Shown here piece after piece: positions 1 through 8,353 of a DNA stretch of 64,000 nt. Every line of letters starts with the position of its first letter. Positions within the stretch are counted from its first letter, which is position 1. This stretch comes from Thermomonas paludicola. GTDB lineage: Bacteria > Pseudomonadota > Gammaproteobacteria > Xanthomonadales > Xanthomonadaceae. The notes under the pieces are model-generated. The model was not told the origin of the DNA, did not search any database, and worked only from the letters and a program-made list of their open reading frames with translations. A program made the translations under genes and the position numbers. The DNA lies in NCBI RefSeq assembly GCF_024498955.1, contig NZ_CP093311.1, positions 2,294,001 through 2,358,000 on the forward strand. The letters are read 5' to 3'.

Positions 1-1080
1 CGCTTCCATGGCCGCATCATCGCCCCCCTGGTTGCCCATGCCGAAGAACTGGGGCTTCGCTGCGACCACTGGTTCATCGGACTTGCGGTCGAAGCTGCCG
101 ATTTTGCCGACTTCCACCACCTGCCCTGCCTGTCCTACCGGGAGACCTGCGCGATCCTCCGCCACGCGCTGGCCTCACTGCCTGGCAGCGGTCATGGGCT
201 GGAATTGGGCGCGCGCCAGACCCTGGCCGAATTCGATGTCCTCGGCCTGGCGATGCTGGCCTCGCCAACCTTCGGCGATGCATTGCGCACCGGCATCCGC
301 TACGCCCCCATCACCGGGGTCATGTTCGCACTGGCGATGGATGAGGAGCGCGCCGGCGTCGCCATCACCCTGCACATGTACGAACACGATGCGCAGCTGC
401 AGCCGTATCTTTGCGAAGAGCTGATTTCAAGCTGCATGAATCTGTGCCGGGCGATGCTGGGTGACGGGTTCCAGCCCGAGCGCGTGGATCTGGCGTATCC
501 GCCACCGCCACACGCCGAGCGCTACACGCAGCTGTTCGGCCCGAACGTGCGGTTCGGATGCCACGAAAACCGGATCGTGATCGCGCATCGCTGGATGCCC
601 ACGCCCATGCCCGCCGCGAACCCGAACGCGGTACGCCAGATGACCGCCGTCTGCGATGCGGAAATGCCGCCGGGCCACGCCGCATCCGGGCTGGCCGCAG
701 CCATTGAACAGCGCCTGTGGCAGCGGCTGGCCAACCCTCCGCGCCTGCAGGAACTGGCCACTGAAATGCACATGACCGAACGCACCCTGCGCCGGCAACT
801 GCAGGCAGAGAACGACAGTTACCGCGCCCTGCTCGATCGTCTCCGCGCGCGCGCCGCCAGCCGGCTGCTGCGCGAACGCGTGTTGCCGCTGGGACAGGTG
901 GCGGCGGCCGTGGGGTTTGCGGATGTGCGCGACTTCCGCCGCGCCTTCAAGCGCTGGACCGGGCAACTGCCCGGCCAGCTTCGCCACGGCCAGCGCCCGG
1001 CAGCGGAGGCGCCGGCTCAGCCAAGCACCATCACGCCATCCACCTCGAACGCGGCGCCGCGCGGCAGCGCCGCCGCTTGA
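1..1080 (+). CDS. AraC-family transcriptional regulator, 5'-truncated by window edge
   Basis: The reading frame is open from base 1, so the N-terminus lies outside the window; 359 residues are visible before TGA. The N-terminal two thirds look like the arabinose-binding/dimerisation-type domain of AraC regulators (a stretch reading [19 protein letters not shown] is typical of that family). The last ~110 residues form a double helix-turn-helix: the first around [10 protein letters not shown] and the second around [18 protein letters not shown], followed by a Pro/Ala-rich tail. It is a DNA-binding regulator; effector and targets cannot be read from the sequence. Its 3' end overlaps the convergent ridA gene by 64 nt. 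A GTG or ATG start inside the visible part is unlikely because upstream residues fit the domain. Confidence 0.85.
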   Translation, partial: RFHGRIIAPLVAHAEELGLRCDHWFIGLAVEAADFADFHHLPCLSYRETCAILRHALASLPGSGHGLELGARQTLAEFDVLGLAMLASPTFGDALRTGIRYAPITGVMFALAMDEERAGVAITLHMYEHDAQLQPYLCEELISSCMNLCRAMLGDGFQPERVDLAYPPPPHAERYTQLFGPNVRFGCHENRIVIAHRWMPTPMPAANPNAVRQMTAVCDAEMPPGHAASGLAAAIEQRLWQRLANPPRLQELATEMHMTERTLRRQLQAENDSYRALLDRLRARAASRLLRERVLPLGQVAAAVGFADVRDFRRAFKRWTGQLPGQLRHGQRPAAEAPAQPSTITPSTSNAAPRGSAAA

Positions 1081-1400
1081 ATGGTGGAGCGCGCCGGATA
1101 GGGCTGGCTGAAGTACTCGGCCATCACCGCATTCACCCGCGCGAAGTCGGCGAGATCGGTCAGGTACAGGCCCAGCCGCACCACGTTCTCGAAGGATCCC
1201 CCGGCGGCCACGCAGACCGCGCGAAGATTGTCGAATGCCTGCCGCGCCTGCGCCTCGATGTCCCCTTCCACCATTTGGCCACTCCCCGGCAGCAAGGGCG
1301 TCTGCCCGGACAGGTACACGGTGTTGCCGGCGCGGATGGCCTGCGAATACGGGCCGATGGCGGCGGGGGCGGAATCGGTATGGATGGCGGTGCGCGACAT
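1017..1400 (-). CDS. ridA: RidA family enamine/imine deaminase
   Basis: A 127-residue protein of the RidA/YjgF/UK114 family, which hydrolyses reactive enamine/imine intermediates such as 2-aminoacrylate released by PLP enzymes like threonine dehydratase (IlvA is encoded in this window at 24555). The N-terminus carries AIGPYSQA and the C-terminus [13 protein letters not shown], where the conserved substrate-binding Arg sits. The position usually occupied by a Glu near the C-terminus appears to be Asp (FEVDGVMVL). The ATG at 1400 is chosen because a GGAG ribosome-binding sequence lies just upstream and the family N-terminus fits; a longer frame upstream is probably untranslated. It follows spoT on the same strand with a 68-nt gap. 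Confidence 0.9.
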   Translation of the reverse strand: MSRTAIHTDSAPAAIGPYSQAIRAGNTVYLSGQTPLLPGSGQMVEGDIEAQARQAFDNLRAVCVAAGGSFENVVRLGLYLTDLADFARVNAVMAEYFSQPYPARSTIQAAALPRGAAFEVDGVMVLG

Positions 1401-1468
1401 GGGATCTCCGGGCGGCATGAAGGTCTGCAACCCCGGATTCTACTGCGCGCCCGCAGGCGGCCGTGCGC

Positions 1469-3652
1469 TCAACAGCGCTGCACGTCCTGCACCACCTGCA
1501 GCCTGCGCACGCCGCGGATCACCTCGGCCAGGTGGCGGCTGTCGGTGACGTCGATGCCGAAACGCAGCACCGCGATGTTGCTGTCGCGCTCCAGGTACTC
1601 GACGCGGTCGATGTTGGATTCCGCGTTGGCGATCGCCGCCGCCACCTGCGCCAGCACGCCGGGGCGGTTTTCCACTTCGATGCGGATCGCCACGCTGAAA
1701 TCGCCGGCCACTTCGCGGTCCCAGCCGATCGCCACCCAGCGCTCCGGCGACTTGCGGAATTCGGCCACGTTCGGGCATTCCATCCGGTGCACCACGATGC
1801 CCTTGCCGGCGCTGTGGTAACCCATGATCTCGTCGCGCGGAATCGGCAGGCAGCACTGCGCGAAGCTGATCACGCCGCGCTCCGACCCGGTGATCAGGAT
1901 GCGCTCCTGCAGCACTCCCGCCGTTGCCGACGCTTCCGCGCCTGGCGACTGGCTGGACTGCTGCGCCAGCAGCAAGGCCACCTGCGACGGCATGCGGTTG
2001 CCCAACGCGATATCGGCCAGCATCGCCTCCAGCCGCGAATAGCGGTTGTCCGCCAGATACGACTCCAGCCGCGCCATCGGGATGCGGTCCAGCGCGGTGC
2101 CCTGCGCGCCCAGCGCACGATCCAGCATGTAATGGCCAAGCTGCACCGCGTCTTCGTGTTCGAGCTGCTTGAGCTGCTGGCGGATCGCGGTGCGCGCCTT
2201 GCTGGTGGCGACGAATTCCAGCCACTGCGTGGTCGGCACCGCGGACTTGGCGGTAATGATCTCCACCGACTGCCCGCTGGCCAGCTTGGTGCGCAGCGGT
2301 GCAAGCCGCTTGTCCACGCGCGCGGTGACCGCGTGATTGCCGACATCGGTATGCACCGCGTAGGCGAAATCCAGCGCGGTGGAATTGCGCGGCAGCGACA
2401 GGATGTCGCCCTTCGGCGTGAACAGGTAGACCTCGTCCGGGAACAGGTCGACCTTGACGTTCTCCAGGAACTCCAGCGACGAGCCGGTGGCGCGCTGGCT
2501 CTCCACCAGGTTGGCGATCCACGCCGCTGCCCGGCCCTGCGCGCTGTTGCCGCCGCCCTCCGCGCCGATCTTGTAGGCCCAGTGCGCGGCCACGCCGCGC
2601 TCGGCGATCAGGTTCATCTCGCGGGTGCGGATCTGCACCTCGATCGGTGAGCCGTACGGCCCGAACAGCACCGTGTGCAGCGACTGGTAGCCGTTCGCCT
2701 TGGGGATCGCGATGAAATCCCGGAAGCGCCCATCCAGCGGCTTGTACACCGCATGCACCACGCCCAGCGCGTGATAGCAGTCCGGCACGCTGTTCACCAC
2801 CACGCGAAAGCCGAACACATCCATCACCTGGTCGAAGCTGCGGCCTTCGGAACGCATCTTGGTATAGACGCTCCACGGCGTCTTGATCCGCCCCACCAGC
2901 TGATGATCGAGTTTTTCCAACGCCAGCCGCTGCGCCAGCAAAGCCTCGATCTGCGTCAGCGTCTCGCGCCGCGCCAGCGGCTGGCTGCGGATGCGCCTGG
3001 CGATCACCGCGTGCCGCCACGGATGCAACGCGCGGAACCCCAGGTCCTGCAGTTCGGCCTTGATCAGGTTCATGCCCAGCCGCTGCGCGATGGGCGCGAA
3101 GATCTCCAGCGTTTCGACGGCGATGCGCCGCCGCGCCTCGTGCGTCTGCGCGCCCAGCGTGCGCATGTTGTGCAGGCGATCGGCCAGCTTGATCAGGATC
3201 ACCCGCAAGTCGCGCGACATGGCCAACAGCATCTTGCGGAAGCTTTCGGCGGCGGCCTCCTGGCGGTCGGCGAAGCGCAGCTTGTCCAGCTTGGTGACGC
3301 CATCGACCAGCTCGGCGACGGTTTCGCCAAACTGCGCGGTGATGTCGGCGCGGGTCAGCGGCGTGTCTTCGATGGTGTCGTGCAGGATCGCCGCCACCAG
3401 CGTTTCGACGTCCAGGCCCTGCTCGGCCAGCACCTGCGCCACCGCCACCGGATGGGTGATGTAGGGCTCGCCCGACTTGCGCATCTGCCCGGCGTGCGCC
3501 GCCGCACCCACCGCCCATGCGCGCCGCAGCAGGGCGCGCTGCGCCTCACCCAGATACGCAGCCGCCTGCTCCAGCGCCTGCACATAGTCCGGCACCGCAG
3601 CCGCATCGGGCGCGGCGGGCGGCAGGGCAAGCGCGGGATCGCCGGGAGTCAT
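1469..3652 (-). CDS. spoT: Bifunctional (p)ppGpp synthetase/hydrolase SpoT
   Basis: 727 residues, the usual SpoT/Rsh length. The N-terminal HD hydrolase domain is intact: H67 (ITHPVA) and H91-D92 in LHDTIEDT. The synthetase domain follows (RFRDFIAIPKANGYQSLHT), then a TGS domain (VYLFTPKGDIL) near residue 400 and a C-terminal ACT domain (VENRPGVLAQVAAAI). The intact HD motif argues for hydrolase activity as in SpoT rather than the hydrolase-dead RelA. It makes and degrades the stringent alarmone in the cytoplasm. It lies 122 nt downstream of rpoZ with an intrinsic-terminator-like hairpin between them, so its expression may depend on read-through or on its own promoter. Confidence 0.97.
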   Translation of the reverse strand: MTPGDPALALPPAAPDAAAVPDYVQALEQAAAYLGEAQRALLRRAWAVGAAAHAGQMRKSGEPYITHPVAVAQVLAEQGLDVETLVAAILHDTIEDTPLTRADITAQFGETVAELVDGVTKLDKLRFADRQEAAAESFRKMLLAMSRDLRVILIKLADRLHNMRTLGAQTHEARRRIAVETLEIFAPIAQRLGMNLIKAELQDLGFRALHPWRHAVIARRIRSQPLARRETLTQIEALLAQRLALEKLDHQLVGRIKTPWSVYTKMRSEGRSFDQVMDVFGFRVVVNSVPDCYHALGVVHAVYKPLDGRFRDFIAIPKANGYQSLHTVLFGPYGSPIEVQIRTREMNLIAERGVAAHWAYKIGAEGGGNSAQGRAAAWIANLVESQRATGSSLEFLENVKVDLFPDEVYLFTPKGDILSLPRNSTALDFAYAVHTDVGNHAVTARVDKRLAPLRTKLASGQSVEIITAKSAVPTTQWLEFVATSKARTAIRQQLKQLEHEDAVQLGHYMLDRALGAQGTALDRIPMARLESYLADNRYSRLEAMLADIALGNRMPSQVALLLAQQSSQSPGAEASATAGVLQERILITGSERGVISFAQCCLPIPRDEIMGYHSAGKGIVVHRMECPNVAEFRKSPERWVAIGWDREVAGDFSVAIRIEVENRPGVLAQVAAAIANAESNIDRVEYLERDSNIAVLRFGIDVTDSRHLAEVIRGVRRLQVVQDVQRC

Positions 3653-3727
3653 GCGTCGAGACTAACCGCGCAACGCGATGCCGGCAAACGGAAATTTCAA
3701 ACGAAATCGCGGGCAAAACCAAAACAG

Positions 3728-3749
3728 AAACGGCCCCGCAGGGCCGTTT
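3728..3749 (-). terminator. Hairpin between rpoZ and spoT
   Basis: A perfect 9-bp stem (AAACGGCCC / GGGCCGTTT) with a 4-nt loop. Read on the minus strand it is followed by CTGTTTTGGTTTT, a broken T-rich tract, so it should act as a partial intrinsic terminator of rpoZ transcription before spoT. Confidence 0.7.
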
Positions 3750-3774
3750 CGTGGACGCAACCTCGAAGCTGCGA

Positions 3775-4074
3775 TCAGTCGTCGCCCTTCATGTCGTCGT
3801 CGGCGGCCACGACCTCGGCGGCAGCCCATTCCAGCGCCTCGCGCTCCTTGCGCTCGCGCTCGGCCTTTTCAACCGAATCGATGAAGTCGGTATTGATGAC
3901 CCGCGCGGCGATCTCGCGCAGCGCCAACACGGTGGGCTTGTCGTTGGACTCGCTGTTGTCCAGCTTCGGCTCCACGCCGCCAGCCAGCTGGCGCGCACGC
4001 TTGGCGGCCATCATCACGAGTTCGAAGCGGTTATCGACCACCTGCAGGCAGTCTTCAACGGTAATCCGGGCCAT
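3775..4074 (-). CDS. rpoZ: RNA polymerase omega subunit
   Basis: 99 residues beginning [20 protein letters not shown], the classic omega N-terminus, with the conserved helix region KRARQLAGG. Omega folds against beta' and aids polymerase assembly, and in proteobacteria helps form one ppGpp binding site, which fits its place just upstream of spoT. The C-terminus is acidic and charged ([21 protein letters not shown]). The gene order yicC-gmk-rpoZ-spoT on one strand is the widespread gammaproteobacterial arrangement. Confidence 0.97.
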   Translation of the reverse strand: MARITVEDCLQVVDNRFELVMMAAKRARQLAGGVEPKLDNSESNDKPTVLALREIAARVINTDFIDSVEKAERERKEREALEWAAAEVVAADDDMKGDD

Positions 4075-4121
4075 GGCTATCCTGCGGCGTTTGGGCCGCT
4101 GCGGGTTCTAGAGAGTCGGCC

Positions 4122-4150
4122 ATTCTATGCGCGGATGCCGCCCACCGCAA
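4122..4150 (-). promoter_or_regulatory. Candidate sigma-70 promoter for rpoZ
   Basis: On the minus strand a TTGCGG -35 box (4145-4150) and a TAGAAT -10 box (4122-4127) are separated by exactly 17 nt in the gmk-rpoZ gap, predicting a start near 4115, about 40 nt before rpoZ. Confidence 0.6.
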
Positions 4151-4194
4151 GCCTGCGCCTTTCAAATCAGAAACTTAGGCGCACGCAGACCTGC

Positions 4195-4812
4195 TTACGG
4201 ACCCACCAGCAGGCCTTCGATCAAGCGCGCATGCCGCGCCACCTGCGCGTCCTTGCGCAGGCGGCTGGCGGTGAAGATGCTGCACATTTCGGCCACCGCG
4301 GTGTCAAACACCTCGTTGACGATCACGTAGTCGAATTCGCTGTAATGGCTCATCTCCTCGCGCGCCGCGGCCAGCCGGCGCTGGATCACCTCCTCGGTGT
4401 CCTGCCCGCGCTTGCGCATGCGCTCTTCCAGCGCGGACCGGGACGGCGGCAGGATGAACACGCTGACCGAGTCGGGCACCTTGGCGCGCACCTGCCGCGC
4501 GCCCTGCCAGTCGATCTCCAGCAGCACGTCATGACCGGCAGCCAGCTGCGGGTCCACCGACTGCCGCGCCGTGCCCTTCCAGTCGCCGTGAACCCGCGCG
4601 CACTCGAAGAAGTCGCCCGCATCGATCATCCGCTGGAACTCATCGACGCTGACGAAGTTGTAATGCTCGGCATGCCGCTCGCCCGGTCGCGGTGCGCGCG
4701 AGGTGAACGAGATCGACAGCCGGATGTTCGGATCATGCGCCAGCACGGCGTTGACGATGCTGGACTTTCCAGCCCCGGAGGGCGCCGCGACGATATAGAG
4801 GGTTCCGCGCAT
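4195..4812 (-). CDS. gmk: Guanylate kinase
   Basis: 205 residues, normal family length. It phosphorylates GMP to GDP with ATP. The P-loop APSGAGKSS is at residues 10-18, followed by the GMP-binding segment TSRAPRPGE and HYNFVSVDEF, and the LEIDWQGARQV motif. It begins 10 nt after the yicC stop, indicating co-transcription, and is followed by a 120-nt gap holding a candidate rpoZ promoter. Confidence 0.98.
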   Translation of the reverse strand: MRGTLYIVAAPSGAGKSSIVNAVLAHDPNIRLSISFTSRAPRPGERHAEHYNFVSVDEFQRMIDAGDFFECARVHGDWKGTARQSVDPQLAAGHDVLLEIDWQGARQVRAKVPDSVSVFILPPSRSALEERMRKRGQDTEEVIQRRLAAAREEMSHYSEFDYVIVNEVFDTAVAEMCSIFTASRLRKDAQVARHARLIEGLLVGP

Positions 4813-4822
4813 GGGCTTGGGG

Positions 4823-5686
4823 TCACTCGATGTTCTGGATCTGCTCGCGGATCTGGTCGATCAGCACTTTCAGCTCGACGGCGGCATTGCTGGTGCGCGC
4901 ATCCACCGATTTGCTGCCCAGCGTGTTCGCTTCACGGTTGAATTCCTGCAGCAGGAAGTCGAGGCGGCGACCGACCGGCTCCTTGCCGCCCCTGAGGATG
5001 CGCCGCAGCTCCGACAGATGGCTGTCGAGGCGGTCCAGCTCTTCATCGACATCGAGCTTCTGCAACCAGATCACCAACTCCTGTTCCAGCCGCCCCGGCT
5101 CCAGCGCCGAGCCCAGATCCGCCAGCCGCGCGTCCAGCTTCTGGCGCTGGCCGGCACGGATGTGCGGCACCAGCGTGCGCACCTCGGCGGCGATCTTCGC
5201 CACTGCATCGGCGCGCTCGCCGATGACCGCAGCAAGCTTGCCTCCCTCGCGCTCGCGGGCCGCCACGAAGTCGTCCAGCACCGCGTCCAGCAGGGCCATC
5301 GCTTCGCGTTGCAGCAACTCGCCATCGATGCCTCGCGATTGCAGCACGCCCGGGAACTGCAGCAGTTCGGTGAACTGCACCTGCAACTGCGGGAAGCGCG
5401 TGTCCAGTTGCCGGGCCAGCTCGCCCAGCCGCTCCAACAGCGCCTCGTCCAGCTGCAGTGACTCGCCGCTGCTGGCCGCACGCAGGCGAATCACCAAGTC
5501 CAGCTTGCCGCGTGAAACGCGCGATGCCACGCGCTCGCGCAATTGCGACTCCAGCGCGCGCAGTTCTTCGGGAAGACGCAGGCTCAATTCCAGGAAACGG
5601 TGATTCACCGCGCGCAACTCGCCGGAGAGAGACCCCCATTCGGTGGCCCGCTCGCTGGCGGCAAAGGCAGTCATGCTGCGAATCAT
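4823..5686 (-). CDS. yicC: YicC family endoribonuclease
   Basis: 287 residues starting [12 protein letters not shown], matching the conserved YicC N-terminus, which is why ATG 5686 is preferred over the ATG four codons later. The C-terminus has the family signature [21 protein letters not shown]. YicC proteins are endoribonucleases reported to act on small RNAs in E. coli. The gene is first in the minus-strand yicC-gmk-rpoZ-spoT group and is divergent from rph, leaving a 66-nt shared upstream region. A much longer open frame upstream on the same strand runs antisense through rph and is not part of the gene. Confidence 0.93.
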   Translation of the reverse strand: MIRSMTAFAASERATEWGSLSGELRAVNHRFLELSLRLPEELRALESQLRERVASRVSRGKLDLVIRLRAASSGESLQLDEALLERLGELARQLDTRFPQLQVQFTELLQFPGVLQSRGIDGELLQREAMALLDAVLDDFVAAREREGGKLAAVIGERADAVAKIAAEVRTLVPHIRAGQRQKLDARLADLGSALEPGRLEQELVIWLQKLDVDEELDRLDSHLSELRRILRGGKEPVGRRLDFLLQEFNREANTLGSKSVDARTSNAAVELKVLIDQIREQIQNIE

Positions 5687-5752
5687 TCGGAATCCAGGCC
5701 CATCGAAAAGCGAATGGTAATCTAGCACCCCGCAAATTCCCGGCCTGTTTCG

Positions 5753-6492
<740 letters not shown>

Positions 6493-6496
<4 letters not shown>

Positions 6497-7080
6497 ATCT
6501 GGTACTGGCCAGCAGCAACGCCGGCAAGTTGAGCGAGCTGCGCGAACTGCTGGGCGACGGTTTCACCCTGCACGCGCAGTCCGAATTCGGCGTGGGCGAC
6601 GCCGAGGAAACCGGCCTGTCGTTCGTCGAGAACGCCATCCTCAAGGCGCGCCACGCCGCACGCGCAACGGGCCTGCCTGCCTTGGGCGACGACTCCGGGC
6701 TGTGCGTGGATGCGCTGAATGGCGCGCCGGGGCTGTATTCCGCCCGCCATGCCGGGCGCCACGGCGACAGCGAAGCCAACATCGACAAACTGCTGCGCGA
6801 ACTCGACGGCATACCTGACGCAGAGCGCAACGCGCGCTTCGTCTGCGTGCTGGCCCTGCTGCGGCACGCCGACGACCCCATGCCGCTGGTCGCCGAGGGC
6901 GTCTGGTGCGGCCGCATCCTGCGCGCGCGCCAAGGCGGCAACGGCTTCGGCTACGACCCGGTGTTCTACTCGCCCACCCATGCCTGCGGCGCTGCGGAGC
7001 TGCCGGCCCACATCAAGAACCGCGACAGCCATCGCGGCATCGCATTGGCGAAGCTGCAGGAGCGGTTGCGGAATCCGTGA
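6493..7080 (+). CDS. rdgB: XTP/dITP diphosphatase (RdgB/HAM1)
   Basis: 195 residues from a GTG start that overlaps the rph stop by 4 nt; the N-terminus [19 protein letters not shown] matches the family closely. The enzyme hydrolyses non-canonical purine triphosphates (XTP, ITP, dITP) to monophosphates, cleaning the nucleotide pool. The catalytic [10 protein letters not shown] and the GFGYDPVFY segment are both present. Just after the stop a REP-like palindrome separates it from hemW. Confidence 0.95.
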
Positions 7081-7103
7081 TGCCCGCCTCCGCGGGAATG
7101 ACG
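7078..7103. repeat. REP-like palindromic element
   Basis: On the minus strand this reads GTCATTCCCGCGGAGGCGGG followed by CATCAC: a CCCGC/GCGGG stem with a 4-nt loop inside the GTCATTCCCGC consensus common to extragenic palindromes in this bacterial group. It sits at the rdgB stop and runs into the region of the hemW start. A related copy lies at 46611-46635. Confidence 0.6.
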
Positions 7104-7118
7104 AGAAAACGAGCACCC

Positions 7119-8270
7119 ATGCTGACCACGCCGCCGCTTTCGCTCTACGTCCACCTGCCCTGGTGCGTGCGCAAATGCCCGTACTGCGATTTCAATTCGC
7201 ACGCGCAGCGCGGCGCACTGCCCATCGATGCGTATGTGGACGCATTGATCGCCGACCTCGACTTCGACCTGCCGCTGGCGTGGGGCCGCATCGTGCACAG
7301 CGTGTTCTTCGGCGGCGGCACGCCGTCGCTGTTTCCGCCCGAGGCGATCGACCGCTTCCTGCAGCAGGCCAGCGCGCGGCTGCGCTTCGCGCCCGATGCC
7401 GAAATCACCCTGGAAACCAACCCGGGCACGGTGGAACACGGCCCGTTCCCCGGTTACCGCGCGGCCGGCGTCAATCGCCTGAGCCTCGGCGTGCAGAGTT
7501 TCGACGACGGCTGCCTGCAGCGGCTCGGGCGAATCCACTCCAGCGGCGACGCCGAACGTGCGGTCAAGGCCGCGCAGGATGCCGGCTTCGACAATCTCAA
7601 CCTCGACCTGATGTATGCGCTGCCGCAGCAGACGCTGGCGATGGCGCTGCACGACGTGGATCGTGCCATCGCCCTGCAGCCAACCCACGTCAGCCACTAC
7701 CAGCTCACGCTCGAGCCCAACACGGCGTTCGCCGTGCGCAAGCCCGCGGGCATCCCCGACGAGGACAGCGCCTGGGACATGCAGGAGGCCTGCCAGGCGC
7801 GGCTGGCCGAGACCGGCTTCGCCCAATACGAGACCAGCGCCTACGCACGCGACGGCCGGCAGTGCGCGCACAACCTCAACTACTGGCGGTTCGGCGACTA
7901 CCTTGGCATCGGCGCGGGCGCGCACGGCAAGCTGACCCTGGGCGCCACCCGGCAGGTGCTGCGCCGCTGGAAGCTCAAGCATCCCACCGACTACCTGGCC
8001 AAGGCCGGCACCCATGCGGCGATCGGCGGCGATGACTACCTGACCGAGCAGCGCCTGCCGTTCGACTTCATGCTGAACGCGCTGCGCCTGAACGAAGGCG
8101 TGCCGCTGTCGATGTTCGAAGCACGCACCGGCCTGCCCCGCGCGGCCATTGCGGAGCGGCTGGCACACGCGCACCAGCGCGGCTGGCTGGAGCCGGATGC
8201 CGACTGGCTGCGCCCGACCGAACTGGGCCGGCGCTTTGCCAACGACGTGATCAGCCTGTTCCTGGACTGA
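7119..8270 (+). CDS. hemW: Radical SAM heme chaperone HemW
   Basis: 383 residues. The radical SAM cluster motif is C16-x3-C20-x2-C23 (CVRKCPYC) with an extra Phe-rich context typical of HemW, followed by FFGGGTPS (SAM binding) and a C-terminal HemW domain. HemW was long called oxygen-independent coproporphyrinogen III oxidase-like, but lacks that activity and binds and delivers heme. ATG 7119 is preferred because the protein then starts a few residues before SLYVHLPWC; an in-frame ATG at 7098 lies inside the REP-like element. Confidence 0.95.
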   Translation: MLTTPPLSLYVHLPWCVRKCPYCDFNSHAQRGALPIDAYVDALIADLDFDLPLAWGRIVHSVFFGGGTPSLFPPEAIDRFLQQASARLRFAPDAEITLETNPGTVEHGPFPGYRAAGVNRLSLGVQSFDDGCLQRLGRIHSSGDAERAVKAAQDAGFDNLNLDLMYALPQQTLAMALHDVDRAIALQPTHVSHYQLTLEPNTAFAVRKPAGIPDEDSAWDMQEACQARLAETGFAQYETSAYARDGRQCAHNLNYWRFGDYLGIGAGAHGKLTLGATRQVLRRWKLKHPTDYLAKAGTHAAIGGDDYLTEQRLPFDFMLNALRLNEGVPLSMFEARTGLPRAAIAERLAHAHQRGWLEPDADWLRPTELGRRFANDVISLFLD

Positions 8271-8274
8271 CCCC

Positions 8275-8299
8275 CGCCGCCCAATGGATTGAGGCGGCG
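8275..8299 (+). terminator. GC-rich hairpin after hemW
   Basis: A 7-bp stem CGCCGCC / GGCGGCG with an 11-nt loop begins 5 nt after the hemW stop. No T tract follows, so termination is uncertain; its 3' arm overlaps the candidate -35 of the next gene. Confidence 0.35.
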
Positions 8300-8317
8300 A
8301 CCCATCGCGCATACCAT
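8289..8317 (+). promoter_or_regulatory. Candidate promoter of the DUF1631-PilZ pair
   Basis: TTGAGG (8289-8294) and TACCAT (8312-8317) are spaced by 17 nt, predicting transcription from about 8324, 30 nt before the GTG start at 8354. Confidence 0.45.
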
Positions 8318-8353
8318 GCAGGACATTGCTGTTGTGCAGGGGGCGTTCCACCC

